NCBI GenBank assembly: GCA_016748015.1
Contig: JAAOMT010000193.1
Location: 350,042 to 414,041, forward strand
Reading direction: 5' to 3'
Origin: Geosiphon pyriformis
Lineage: Eukaryota; Glomeromycota; Glomeromycetes; Archaeosporales; Geosiphonaceae
Length of the DNA: 64,000 bases
Under the pieces are notes generated by a model. The model did not search any database. It saw only the letters and a program-made list of their open reading frames with translations, and was not told the origin of the DNA. A program made the translations under genes and the position numbers. Positions 33,831-45,343 of this stretch are shown one piece after another. How positions within the stretch are numbered: position 1 is the first letter of the stretch; the number at the start of each line of letters is the position of its first letter.

Positions 33831-35800
33831 AAAAAGAGAACCAAAGAACTTAAACCAAAACACAACCAATCTAATCTTGCTAAAACTAAATTAACTGACA
33901 CTTTAAAAACCACTATTTTTAATTTTAAGTCATCTATTTTAGTGGTCAAAATCTTTGAACTACTTGAACCAAAATTCAAAGCTTTATTTTTTACAACTAA
34001 AAAAGAGAAAACAGATAATATCAACAAGTCTTTCAAAACTATATTTAAATTTAAATTTGAATTCAAAAACACAGAAACAGTTGAAAAAAAGATATAAAAG
34101 ACAGATATTAGTAGTACTAGTTTTATAAAACTTAATTTTTACACAATACTAGATACTTAATTAATTAAAAGCTTCAAAAAGCATTCTAAAAAGACCAAAT
34201 AAGTATTTAAAAAAGAGTTATTTGGTAGGAATAAAAAGAAATTTTTTATTAAAATTTAAAGCACCAAAAAAAAAAAGCCAAAACCAGAACCAGCAAACAA
34301 ATTGTTAAAAACAAAAGCTGCCAAAACTATTTAAGCCCATAACTTATCATCAAAACCAGTAAAATAAGAGATAAAAACATTTTTTTTAGCATACAACTTG
34401 GTTAACTGAAAACAATTTTTATTTAAAACAAACTTTTTAAATACTTTTAAAGATGAAAAAATAGAGAAACCAAAAGCATTATACTTTAAAACAAAATAAC
34501 CAAAACATTCACATTTTTCATATTAAACCAAATCTATTCTAATCCAAAAAAGTTTTACACTACCAAAAATTGGCTTCATATAAAAGATTAATTTTAGTTT
34601 TTTATCCAATTCAAAACCAATTACAGAATAGCAAATTCTGCTGTCAGTTTCAAATAATTGATTTATAATGCTAGTTTTTTTACCAGTCTCTTCTAATAAA
34701 GTACTTAAATCATGAGTTGCTGTTCTTACTGGCAAAGTAAACAAAAGCACTCTAAACTGATTTTTTAACATTCAAATTTTACAATCTTCAATAGTTTTTG
34801 TTATATACACTAAATTTTTCTTAATAAAAAATGACCACTTTGCTGCCAATTAATCAGCCTAATTTAATTTAACAAATTTTATTACAGTCTTTTATTACAG
34901 CTTAATTAATTGTAATTGAATTAACATTACTTAACCAAACTTGAAAAGTGCTGTAACAATTATTTTTTTTAGTGTATTTATGAGAATTTTTTTAACAGTT
35001 ATAGTCCAATCTGAGTAAAATTTTTGTTTCTTAACATTACTATTTACAATAATTTTTTTATCTTTAGCCAATGATGTGGTCTTTTTTATGTTTTTTTTTA
35101 ACATAAATATTGATTAGATAATTTTTTCAAGTTTTAAGATAATAGTAATTCTTTTTAAAACTATTAATTGATAAAAAAATTTTCTAATGAACTGATTTTT
35201 TGATATTGTTGATTTTTTTCTACAGCTAAAAAATTAATATTCAATATAAAAAATTTTTTTATTGTTACTTCAATTTGAGTTTTTACTATCTTAGAGTTAA
35301 TTTATCTTTTTTTAAAAAAAATATTAAGAAAAAAAAGAAAGAAATCTTTATTTTTATCTATTTTAAAGTCAATTATACTAATAGAAAAACCATTATTCAA
35401 ACCAGTATTAAATTTTTTAGCTTTAGAAGTTATTACAGCTCAATCAAAAAGAGAATTATTATTAGATTTTATCAGTATTATCAATCTTATTGTCATTGAA
35501 TTCATTATCTATATCTGAATATATATTATCATTAAAACCAAATTTAACCAAAGAAATTTTATTATTATTATCAGAGTGTTTGATATTATTTACAAAAACT
35601 CTTTTTTTTTAAAAGAAAATACTATCAACAAAATCATAAAAAATCTCTTTAAGCATCTTTTTTTTAGACATATTACTATTTAAAACAGTCTTTAGATATG
35701 TCATAAAAGGATTATTAGCTTGAAAAATATTGAAAAAAATGCAACTAAAAAATAAAGTAAAATAAAAAGCTTCTTTTTTAAAAAAATGCTCTTTGAAAAA
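33831..35800 (-). pseudogene. LINE N-terminal/ORF1-like region: RRM-like, knuckle, coiled coil
   Basis: From 35790 leftward the minus strand reads an N-terminal acidic segment (NPFMTYLKTVLNSNMSKKKM, KISLVKFGFNDNIYSDIDNE). The open stretch 34523-34771 follows (FRVLLFTLPVRTATHDLSTL, ETDSRICYSVIGFELDKKL), an RRM-like beta-alpha-beta pattern. A worn knuckle (YEKCECFGYFVLKY for C-x2-C-x4-H-x4-C) and a coiled coil (33824-34072: TTKIDDLKLKIVVFKVSVNL) come next. It probably bound the LINE RNA. Whether it was ORF1 or fused to pol cannot be decided, because stops are dense at 33500-33820. Confidence 0.65.
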
Positions 35801-37439
35801 TTTTGAACATAAGAGAAAAAGAAGTTTTTTTGTAGTTTTTTAATTTAATTTTATAATCAAAAATTAAAACATTTATTAATAATACAATCTAAATTAAATA
35901 TAATTAGATTTATATTAAATATATTTTAAATATTATAAGTAAATTTTTTAGGATTATAAATATTTTAATAAACAATAAAAAAACTGTAACTATTTTTATT
36001 AATCAAAAAATTTAGAATATTTTTTTAAGCATTAATAGTTTTTTAATTTTAATTGCTAAAAAAAATAAGTTATATAAATATTTTGGTATTTATTGTTAAC
36101 TAATAAACTTTTTAAGTCTAGTTTAATTAAGATTTATTTTAATATTAAAATTTTCAATATAATTTTGAAAAAAACTATTTTAAATAAATAATTTTATTGT
36201 ATAATTTTAATAATTTTATATTTTATTATTACTTATAAATTTTAATACAAAAAATATTTGTTGTAAATAGAATATAATAATAATAAAAAAATTAAAATCA
36301 AAAACTAATTTGTTTAAAAAAATTTTTAACAAAATTATTTACTATATTTTTTATAATTTGAAAAATTTTAAATAAGTACAAACTAAGAACAAATTAACTT
36401 TTGTAATTTTTTTCTTAAATATTAAAAGTATTTTAAATTATTTATTTGATTATAAATATTTAGACTTGTAAATATTAAATTAATTACTTAATTATTTTTT
36501 ACAATTTTTTATAAAATTGAAAATTAATCTAAAAAAAATTTTTTGTTAAAGTTTTTAGTATTTTTTGAATTACAACTTATTATTTATTAATAATTTTTTT
36601 AATATATTTTACTTGTTAATAATACATTAATATATAAAAAATTTTTTTTTAAATTTTACAATATGATTTATTTTTTAAAAAGATTTAAAATAGTATTTAT
36701 AAAGTAATTATTAAACAAAATTAGTATTGTTTTAATTAATAATGTTTTTAATCTTAAAAAAAATTTAATTCTATTTTAAATTTTTAATTGATAAAAAATT
36801 ATGTAATATTAGTATAGTTTTTTTGTATAGTTTTTATTAATATAATATATATGATTTAAATAATTTTTGTTTGATTTATAAAAGTCTATATATAATAAGT
36901 AAAATTATTATTAATATATATATTAATAGTTTTCTTAAAATTTTAAGTATTTTTAAAATATTTAGTAAAACTTTTGTATTTTTTGTCAATTTAAATTTAA
37001 ATATAAAAGTAGTAATAAATAGTTTGGTTTTTTCCATGTTAATAAAATTGTAAATTATTATTTAGTATTAAAATATATTTTATTTTTTAATAAAGTTTTA
37101 ATATATTTAATATATTTAATAATTTTGGTAATATTATTAAAACTATTAAAGTTTATAAAATAACAATTAAAAAAACAAATTATAGCAAACTTATAAACAT
37201 AATAATTGAAAAATTAAGCATAATAATTGGAAAAAATTGAAAAAAATTAACAATTATTATTGTAAAAATAGAAAAAATTTGATACAAGATTAAAAAACCA
37301 GTAAAAAAATAATTAATTTTATATTATTTAACAAGTTTTTTTATTTTATGATATTATTTATATTTATTACAATCTTAACACCAAACACACTTTTAACTAA
37401 ATTATTATGAATTATTTATTTAATATTATTTAGTAATTT
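35801..37439. other. AT desert, no gene seen
   Basis: This stretch is almost pure A/T with poly-A and poly-T runs and no codable stretch longer than simple low-complexity frames. It may contain worn LTR or gag sequence of the relic that becomes readable at 37440, but I cannot align it by eye. Confidence 0.6.
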
Positions 37440-38029
37440 TATTCAATTTTACAATATTAAAAACTAGTTTAGCAAAATCAATTTACATCACAAAATTATT
37501 TTTAATTAGCTTATTCAAAAAATCATAGTTATAATTAATTAATTTGCAAAAATAACAGACGACAACTTCCAAATTAATTTACTATTTAACCAAAATACTT
37601 AATAATACCAAAAAAACACATATTTTAATAACTGCATTTTAAAAGATAAAGTTATAGCACAACATTAAAACTTTTTAACCAACATTATAATCTTACCAAC
37701 AATACAACAACATTTAAAAAAAAAACCATTACAGCAATGTATTTTAAAGCAACAATAGAAAGAAAAACTATTAAACTAAAATATTGACAAACCAATCCAA
37801 ACTGTTATTGTATAGCAAAGATTATAAAAAAAAACTCCGGAAGAAATTAATAAATTCTTTTTTTGAAATTAATAATTAAAGTTCTTATTATAAAAACTCA
37901 AAAACTAAAAATTCTAAATTCATGACAATTTATTAAAGTACCAACCACTTGTGGTACTTTTAATAAACATTCAGAAAAAGCTCAGTGTTTAAATTTGAGA
38001 AGAAAAAAGAGAAAAACATTTATAGCACT
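37440..38029 (+). pseudogene. Gypsy relic I: protease region, heavily decayed
   Basis: Matches to element B at protein level survive: TAMYFKATIERKTIKL (B: TAMYTEAKVEGKTIHL), DKPIQTVIV, KKTPEEINKFFF, and VPTTCGTFNKHSEKA (B: VPATCGIFNKCSKKA), then EKNIYSTN-type residues before the palindromic element. Many stops and frame changes make it much older than B. It may be the left part of the relic at 40830-41829; spacing allows that but does not prove it. Confidence 0.65.
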
Positions 38030-38208
38030 AATTTGTTTAAAATAGTACAACTTTAATTTTTGAAGTTCTGATTAAATTGACGAAATCAGTAAGCACTTAC
38101 TTAAATTCTTTGAATATTTTAAACTAAGAAATTTTTGTAGGCAAAACACTGTTAATGTCGAACGTGAATTAGAACACGCTAAGACCGATAGGAGATGCGT
38201 GAAGCTAG

Positions 38209-38349
38209 AACCTTAGAGGAAAAAAGTGGACGAACATTGATGAAAAGGAGGCATGGATAGAAGAGAAGGAAGAGCTGGAAGAAGCAAAGGATTTAAAAAA
38301 GAGTAAAAATAGATGGGAGTTGCAGATGCAGAAACTCCAAAATAGTTGA
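38209..38349 (+). pseudogene. Coiled-coil gene 3' end, left arm
   Basis: This is an open plus-strand stretch of Glu/Lys/Leu-rich heptads (DEKEAWIEEKEELEEAKDL then KKSKNRWELQMQKLQ) that ends at TGA 38347-38349. The right arm has the same C-terminus on the opposite strand. The parent protein is unknown. It converges on the fragment read from 38830 leftward. Confidence 0.5.
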
Positions 38350-38409
38350 CAGAAAAACAGACAGATGACTTGAGCATTGGGGAAATGGAGTAGAGTAAAA
38401 ACTATGTAT

Positions 38410-38830
38410 CCATTTTATTACTACTATGTTTCATTCATTTGACTAACTTGTGCTTATTCACGTCTGCCTCTTGCTTCCAAAATTCCTTTGCATTTTGGGA
38501 CATAGAGTAATGTGTACATGGCATAGAGTAGACATCATAATATGGTTTTCTTGCATTATGAATTTGTTGGTACAATAGACGAATCAATAACCCTCTCGAC
38601 CGTCCTTGTAAACGCATCCTGGATGTCTTGGTTGCTATCGGCGATTATTGAAGGTACGCCTGTCACATTCCCTGCCACTCTCGGATTGGATGACCTGCAG
38701 ATGAATTTAATATAGTGAACACGTTTCTTCTCAAAAGTTCCAATCATGACCTTCCTATTACTATCACGAGTCGATGGCAGTTTGCCGTTCCACTCGTGTC
38801 CCCTTACCTGCTTCGGTAATCAATCCTGAC
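38410..38830 (-). pseudogene. Gene fragment, left arm, unknown protein
   Basis: The minus-strand frame (38556-38747 and upstream) reads HEWNGKLPSTRDSNRKV, MIGTFEKKRVHYIKFICRSS and GVPSIIADSNQDIQDAFTRT. In the next frame at 38435-38617 it reads YSMPCTHYSMSQNAKEFWKQ, EADVNKHKL. The change of frame may mark an exon boundary or an indel. The last part faintly resembles helices 2-3 of an HMG box (aromatic W with E-A-x-x-x-K), but this is too weak to name it. The right arm carries the homologous N-terminal half. Confidence 0.45.
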
Positions 38831-38935
38831 CGCTTGAGCTTTGTCGAGATATCCCACTGGACAGAGTCTTACTCATCCAAAAAAAAAGGTTGACTGGAGG
38901 TCGATTTCGTGGAAGGAAACTGAGCTCATCATCGG

Positions 38936-39290
38936 TTGGTCGCCAGCCGTATTTTTGATCGCAGATCAGCAACTCGAAGAGACGAGATAACGAAGCAATT
39001 GAGACGGCTCACCATAACAGAGCGGCGATGGTTCCGAACGAGTAACAATGTACGTCAAACAAGGCCAGGATGTCCACCAGTTGAACTAAAAACTGCCTTC
39101 TGGGATAGTAATGGGAAGGCCATGATTGGAACTTTTGAGAAGAAACGTGTTCACCATTATATTAAATTCATCCGCAGGTGGCATAGAATGTGATAGGCGT
39201 ACCTTCAATAATCGCCGATAGCAAACAAGATATCCAGGATGCGATTACAAGAACGGTCGAGAGCCATTTCCTCAATGTCCGAGTCACGAA
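38936..39290 (+). pseudogene. Gene fragment, right arm, inverted copy
   Basis: The open plus-strand frame has an Arg-rich start (FDRRSATRRDEITKQLRRL), then CPPVELKTAFWDSNGKAMIG and TFEKKRVHHYIKFIRRW. After a frame slip near 39190 it reads IGVPSIIADSKQDIQDAITR. The second half is homologous to the left-arm fragment, which reads away on the other strand; the first about 50 residues have no counterpart in the left arm. Function is unknown. Confidence 0.45.
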
Positions 39291-39298
39291 GTACCTGC

Positions 39299-39436
39299 CT
39301 ATTTTTCTGTCAACGCAATTTGTAGTTTCTGCATCTGCAACCCCCACCTATTTTTACTCTTCTTTAGATCCTTCACTTCTTTTCCCATCTTTTCCTTCTC
39401 TTCTATCACCAATTCTTTTCTCTCAAATTCTTCTTC
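39299..39436 (-). pseudogene. Coiled-coil gene 3' end, right arm
   Basis: The minus-strand stretch reads EEEFERKELVIEEKEKMGKE, VKDLKKSKNRWGLQMQKL, then a stop at 39299-39301. It matches the left-arm coiled coil residue for residue over the last half. Upstream it is closed by a stop at 39437-39439. Confidence 0.5.
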
Positions 39437-39605
39437 CTATACTCGGTCTTAGTGTAATAGTGTTTGTAACACACATAACTTTCTTTTCTTGTACAACTAA
39501 ATTGTAATATATTAAATCACTAATGACACGTGACCAACCACACGAATTTACATCTATTTTGCTTATAAAGTAATTTAAAGTTGTACTATTTTAAACAAAT
39601 TCACT

Positions 39606-40829
39606 GATATTTATTTCATTTAGCATTTAAAAAATACATTCTTTTTGAACTTTAATAAAATTTTTAATTTAACAAAATTATTAATAATTTTATTTAATTA
39701 ATAATCTAATTTATATAATAAACAAATATAATTAAATTTACAAAAGGCTTAAGTATTCTTAATTTACAAAAAACAAATCTAAATGTAAGGTTTTTTGCAA
39801 TCTTGTGATTCAAAAAACTGTTTTAAATAAGCAGTTGGTTTATTTAATAATAGTAGTTTTGGTTTTGATTGTCTATTATTATACATAATTTAGTTTTATA
39901 ATTAATAAATTTTTAATAAAATAAAATAATTTAGTTTATAGATGTTTTAAGTTAAAATTAACTTACTTAGAAATTTTTTAATTGTTTTTTGGTAAGTATA
40001 ATAAAATTATTTAAAAAGTTTAAGATTATTATAAATAATATTAAAAGTAATTTATTTTTTACAACTTAAATAATAAGATATATAATATATTATTATTTAT
40101 TTTAATTAAAACTATAATAATTGTTTTAGTTTTAAAATATATTTTTGTATAATAATTATATAATATTTTTATAAATAGTTTTATTATAATTAATATTTAA
40201 TATTTTAACAAATTTAATATGTTTAATTTTAAAATAATTATTAAAAAAAATATAAAATAAATAATATTATTTAATATAAAATATTTTTTATAAATTTAAT
40301 TAAAATTAAAATATATTTTAATATTTTAAACAATAAAATAATAAATTATATAATTAATATAACTTGTTTTTTAAATTATATTTTACTTTATAAAATTTTA
40401 TATTGTTTTTTTATAAGCACTATAATATAATTACTTTTAATAATATTTGATATTTTGTGTAAAATTTATGTAAAATTTTTAATTATATTAAATAAAAAAT
40501 TAAATTTGTTAAAAATATTTTAAATAAAAATTTGGTTTTTTTATTATTAATATTTTACAAATGAAATTCAACTGCTATCTAATATATAAAACCAAATTAA
40601 GTGACTTAAATAAATACAGTTTATGCTTTTACTATATATAGTCAATTACTTAGACCAGATAAAATAACACTAAATATCTATATTAATATATGTAACTCCA
40701 CTTAAACCAGAAAAAAAAAGCACAGTTTATATCTATTAAAACTAATTACAAAAGATTTACTATATCAAGGAATTAAACTATCTTATTTGATAATATAAAT
40801 ACTATACTACAAAATAAATTTGAAATTAA
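39606..40829. other. AT desert, no readable gene
   Basis: Sequence almost wholly of A and T. The first bases after CACT could continue relic I. From about 40540 base composition becomes slightly less extreme, and worn pol sequence of relic H may begin, but no motif can be assigned before 40830. Confidence 0.5.
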
Positions 40830-41829
40830 ATTACTATTTTTGACCAATTTAGCTTTTTCTATATTTACTTTATATTTAAATTTCATAAGTCATATCTTAA
40901 TACAATACAATTTTACTAAATGTTCTACATATTCAACAATAATAGAAACAGCTTTTATCTTTTTATTAAAAATTATGACAGTATTTTTATACTAGTTTTT
41001 TAACACAAATCTTTTGTAAATTGCCATATATAACTTTATATTTAATAAATATTAAGATAGAAATATTGTTGTAATACTATAAAATAAATCAGAAAAAACA
41101 TATATTATTGAACTCAATAAAAAGATAATACAGATAATATTTCTATTTTTGATTAAAATAGTTCAATTAATATTAATAAAAACAAAAAAAAATTAAAAAT
41201 AATAATATGAAGAATAAATAGGTTTAAATTAACAAAAAAAATAGAGTTAATAATTAATATAGCAAAAAAAAATCATTAATCAGGAATAAATTATCTCTAT
41301 CTATTAATTGATTTTTATTCTATTTTATAACTAATATATATTAACTATATATAAAAAAGTAAAAAATCAACTCCAATTGTTTAAAGTAGAACCTATTATT
41401 TGCAAATCAGAAAAAATTGCAATTATTAATCTGTATCTGCCAGCCAAAAACCATAAACATATTAGGATTTTAATTTACAATATTATCAAAGATCTAATAA
41501 AATTACTAATTAGAATTATTATTAAATACTTAAATATTAAAGTTGAAAATCAACTAATCACTATTTTAGATTTTTTACAACTTTGTAAATATGTAAACAT
41601 TATATTACAGATCATTTATAAACAAGAAAAATACTATTTGTTATAATCAAAACAATTGAAGCAAATAAACTTAGAAAATTTAGATTCACTATAACATATG
41701 CAAATTAAGTTGCTATTTAACAATTTTATTAATATTTTTACAAGTAAAAATAAATTTGGCAAAACTGATATTATCTAATACCAGATTAAAATTAAAGATA
41801 CAATACTAATTAAACAAAAACCATACTGA
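40830..41829 (+). pseudogene. Gypsy relic H: dUTPase end, linker and RT entry
   Basis: The worn plus-strand reading has INIKIEILL, INQKKHILLNSIKK and IFLFLIKIVQLI, in the positions of dUTPase motifs III-IV of D (IAMLQNDLEKAYIIEPNKKI). Then comes the open stretch 41377-41646 (ICKSEKIAIINLYLPAKNHK, IRILIYNIIKDLI), the beta linker. NNFINIFTSKNKFGKTDII and IKQKPY lead into RT, where element E cuts it at 41829. It belongs to the same family as C, D and E. Confidence 0.7.
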
Positions 41830-42657
41830 TGTTACTCATAAATAAAACATATAAAAGAAAATAGTAAAAAAACAGATAGACCAATAGAAAAGTAGTTAAT
41901 ATGTAAGCACATTGCTCAGCAATGTAGAGAAATATCAAAAATTATAATATATTGATTAACAATATAGAGCAATATTAGAAAATTAAGACATATTGCTCAA
42001 AAAATTATAACATATTACTTGGCAATATAAACAATCTTATAAAACCTAAATTATGTATATATAGCAAAAGCATTAAAAGCAGAAAAAAGAGAAAAATTAC
42101 CAATACTTCTTTATTGCCACATCTCTATTAGAATTATCAATATCAATAAATAATTATTCACTATTTAAATCACTTTCTTCACTATTAGCACTTCATGTTG
42201 ATAGTATTGAATACTTGAACACACTGAAACAATAGCTCTTGATCATGACTATTAACAAGATACTAACTTTATTGTCTTAACTTATATTTTATTTTCTTTA
42301 AATTTTTTTTTGTATTTTATTTTTTGTTGTTTACTAATTGATTAAGGATTAAGCATTGAGTTATTGATATCAAAAATTGCTTGGTAAAAGACTTCTGCAA
42401 GAGAGTAGATACTTGAATTTAAGGATTACTTATCAGAAAATTACTGGCCACTATGCTGAAAAAGAAATTTGATGGAATTACAATTCTGAAAAACTACTGA
42501 TAAAACAATCATTAAATCTCTGTTTATTATACAAAGAACTCTAACCCAAAACCTTCAGATAACCAAAACCTTTATATATTATCAACCATATTAGTTATTG
42601 AATACCAAGTAATGGATTTGTTATTTAATTTAAGACTCCAAATAATCACTTGTAATA
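41830..42657 (+). repeat. Element E 5' LTR
   Basis: 828 bp, TGTTACTCATAAATAAAA to CACTTGTAATA (CA to TA at the end). A TATATATA box lies at 42056-42063. Upstream of it (41900-42045) an array of ATTGCTC/GAGCAAT-type palindromes replaces the GAATTC-type array of C, D and G. Confidence 0.85.
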
Positions 42658-42659
42658 TT

Positions 42660-42676
42660 TGGTGCTTTTTGTGAGA
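42660..42676 (+). promoter_or_regulatory. Element E primer binding site
   Basis: TGGTGCTTTTTGTGAGA starts two bases after the LTR and corresponds to the C site with small changes. Confidence 0.75.
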
Positions 42677-42689
42677 TATAATCTTACAG

Positions 42690-44402
42690 AAAACTAGCAT
42701 CAATAACAATTATTCAAAAGTAACAGAATTAGAAAAAAGAAGAACAAACCATCTAAGATTCACCAAATTTTTATTTCAACATTACTGTCAACACTTAGGA
42801 TTAACTAACAACCAACTATTAGCAAAATCAGCCTTTAATTTCTATGTCAATGAGAAAATTTTATATTTGCTAAGAGTACCAGTAGAAACTGACTTAGGAA
42901 GAGAAAATTTCTACAATAAAATAATTCAAAATACCAGCCTATTAGTAAATTATAATTTCAAGGCAATTTTTATTGAAATCAATAGAAAAATTGAAAATCA
43001 CACTTAGCAAAAATACCCAATCACCTATGTAAACATAGACAAAAGAAAACTACAAACACCAGCAGTAATATTTTAAAGAATACAACCACTTACTTGAAAG
43101 AAAACAAAAGTAGAATTACCAACCAACTTATTATATTACTATATACTTGGAAGCACTATCAACATTTTATCACCAGATACATTCACTTCAAATGCAAAAC
43201 CACAATTAGTCTAACTCTTATTTCAAAGTAAACAAAAGAAAGCAGAGTTATTAGGAATCTATAGCAATTATTTTGAAAGATTTAAATCACAATTACTGAC
43301 ACCATCAGAATTTTGATCCTTACCACCTTAACCAGATTTCAGAATCACCAGTTCTTGAAAAAGAACCAATTCAGAAGAAAAGGAGGAGGAAAATCAAGAA
43401 TTTAATTACCAAGACCCAATCTCAGAAAACCTGGAAAATCAAACTCTAATTGATCAAACTCAACAAAATCAAAACAATCCAAACCCTGACATTGTTAATC
43501 AGCAAAACTTACTTCTAGAACTTGTAATAGATCTATCACCAGTTGCTGCATCACTACAACAGCCAATACAATACCAGCAACAATTACAACAGCCATCCCA
43601 ACAACTATTAATTGTACCAATAGCATTTGCTCTAATTGTCAAACTTGAGAAATTTACTGGCAAAGAGAACAATGCTCAAATATGGCTTAACAATATAAGA
43701 AAAATCATTGCAATTAATGAATAAAACAATACTAGAGCCCTTCAAGCCATTCCATATTTCTTACAGGATACTACCAATTCCTGGTATTAGAGTTTAGTTT
43801 AGAAATCTCAAACTTTTAATGCATTCAAATAAGAATTCCTAAGATATTTTAGCAACAATAATAGTATCAACTGCCTAACCAATACATTTATCATTATTAA
43901 ACAAGGAGATACCAAAGCAATCACTACTTACTTGGGAGGCTTTCACAAGAATCTACACCAAATTCAGATAATACAAGTTGATTATTTTACAGTGCCACAA
44001 ATCTTGAATCAATTTATCAAAGGCCTACACAGTAGTATCCTCTAATATATATGTTTATTGCATCCAGCAAATCTTTAAGCCACAGTTACAAACACCTGAG
44101 ATTTTGAGACAGCTAAATTAGAAGCCAATTATGCCCAAGCTGTAAATTTAGTAATGAATGGATTATCTGACTTGAATTCTAAACTAAAACAATTCAGTAA
44201 TTCAATCAATCAAAAACTTAAAGGATACTTAGCTAACAATCCAGCAATTTATCAATTTTCACAACAACAAAATAATCAAGAAAATACAAATTACTCCCAA
44301 AATCAGATGTGTTCAGTATTATCAAGTGATCAATTATGGCAACAAAATATGCATGTTTACTACAATTGTGGTAAACAAAGTCATATCTGGACTAACTGCT
44401 AA
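42690..44402 (+). pseudogene. Element E gag with damaged zinc knuckle
   Basis: The frame is nearly continuous apart from nonsense changes. It opens KVTELEKRRTNHLRFTKFLF, QHYCQHLGLTNNQLLAKSAF. A Gln/Asn-rich linker follows (43440-43620). The capsid-like domain is LEKFTGKENNAQIWLNNIRK, LQAIPYFLQDTTNSWY, EFLRYFSNNNSINCL, DYFTVPQILNQFIKGL, with SKLKQFSNSINQKLKGYL in the open stretch 44154-44402. The knuckle at 44345-44400 reads VYYNCGKQSHIWTNC: the first Cys is Tyr. The original ATG is not seen; an ACTAGCATC stretch follows the PBS. Confidence 0.8.
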
Positions 44403-44799
44403 GTTTATAATAATAATTCACAATCAGGAAATCAGTATTAAAATTCTAATTGTCTGTTTTTAATTCCAAAATATCAATCAAACTTAGAATTATACCAACT
44501 GAATTACTTACTAATAACACAACAGCCAATATACACACCTCTAATTTATCATCCATCAAATCCCATAATTTATTAACCACTGTAGCCATAAATAATTTAT
44601 TAAAACTCATTAATTCAAACACCATTATTAAACTCAGCTCATTTGACATCAAAAAATCAAATACCAAAAGTCACTTATTCTCAACAAAACTGGAGATTAG
44701 TGATAGTTATGCATCAACTAATCTCCAGTTTATTAAACCAACCATCAGGATCTTGTCAGTAGAGCTCGGGAATTGAGTACACCCAAAACCTGAATTTTC

Positions 44800-45343
44800 A
44801 GAACTATTTAAGTCTACTGGTTACCCCAAAAGACACCTTATTCAACAATCTAGAATGCATTCTAAAACAAATAATTAACAGCAATATATTTCTAGTCACT
44901 ATTACCAATGACAAATTATTAGCAGCAATTTTTTTCTTTGAAATTGAGGAACCAACTGAAGTACCTCTTTTTAATAAAGCTGCCCTTAATATAAAACTCA
45001 TTACCATAATGTACACTAATGCCAAAGCTAATGGTCAGTCTATCAAGCTGATTCTTGATAGTGGATCAGCAAGCAACATAATTACATGACAACTCATAGA
45101 GCAATTAGGTCACTGAGTTGATCATACTGCCAGTGCCCAAATTATTATAGCTGATGGAGCAACCAAAACTTTTATTGGTGAAATTAATGACTTTCCTTTT
45201 GAAGTTAATGGCATAATTATACCTATTAAAGTCTTAATTATGGAAGCCATTCAATACCAAACTCTTATTGGTAATAACTGGCTGACTAAAGCAAATGCTG
45301 TACTTAATTGAACCACCCAAAAATTGCAATTCAGCCAGAATAG
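44800..45343 (+). pseudogene. Element E retropepsin-like protease, cut by D
   Basis: TMYTNAKANGQSIKLILDSG keeps the catalytic Asp and Gly. It is followed by SASNIIT, IIIADGATKTFIGEINDFPF, VLIMEAIQYQTLIGNNWLTK and ANAVLN. Stops stand at Trp codons (near 45088, 45115, 45308). Element D begins after FSQN. The region continues at 55384. Confidence 0.8.

Larger units (their letters stand above)
38030..39601. mobile_element. Palindromic 1.57-kb element with 27-bp terminal inverted repeats
   Basis: The ends AATTTGTTTAAAATAGTACA (38030 on) and its reverse complement (to 39601) match perfectly over about 27 bp. CACT lies immediately outside both ends (38026-38029, 39602-39605). Inside, the two arms are diverged inverted copies of one GC-richer block: the segment at 38596-38810 repeats inverted at 39070-39270, and that at 38165-38350 repeats at 39300-39450. 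The right arm lacks about 215 bp present in the left (38370-38590). CpG-bearing, gene-like sequence contrasts with the surroundings. It fits a non-autonomous DNA transposon that captured host gene pieces. No transposase is seen, so the superfamily is open. Confidence 0.65.

Noticed and set aside
35275-37053. Lys/Ile/Phe-rich open frames in the AT desert
   Set aside because: Pure A/T codon composition, no motif, and length expected by chance at this base composition.
38030-39601. Palindrome as an assembly artefact (fold-back)
   Set aside because: The arms differ by many substitutions and a 215-bp deletion, which a fold-back artefact would not give.
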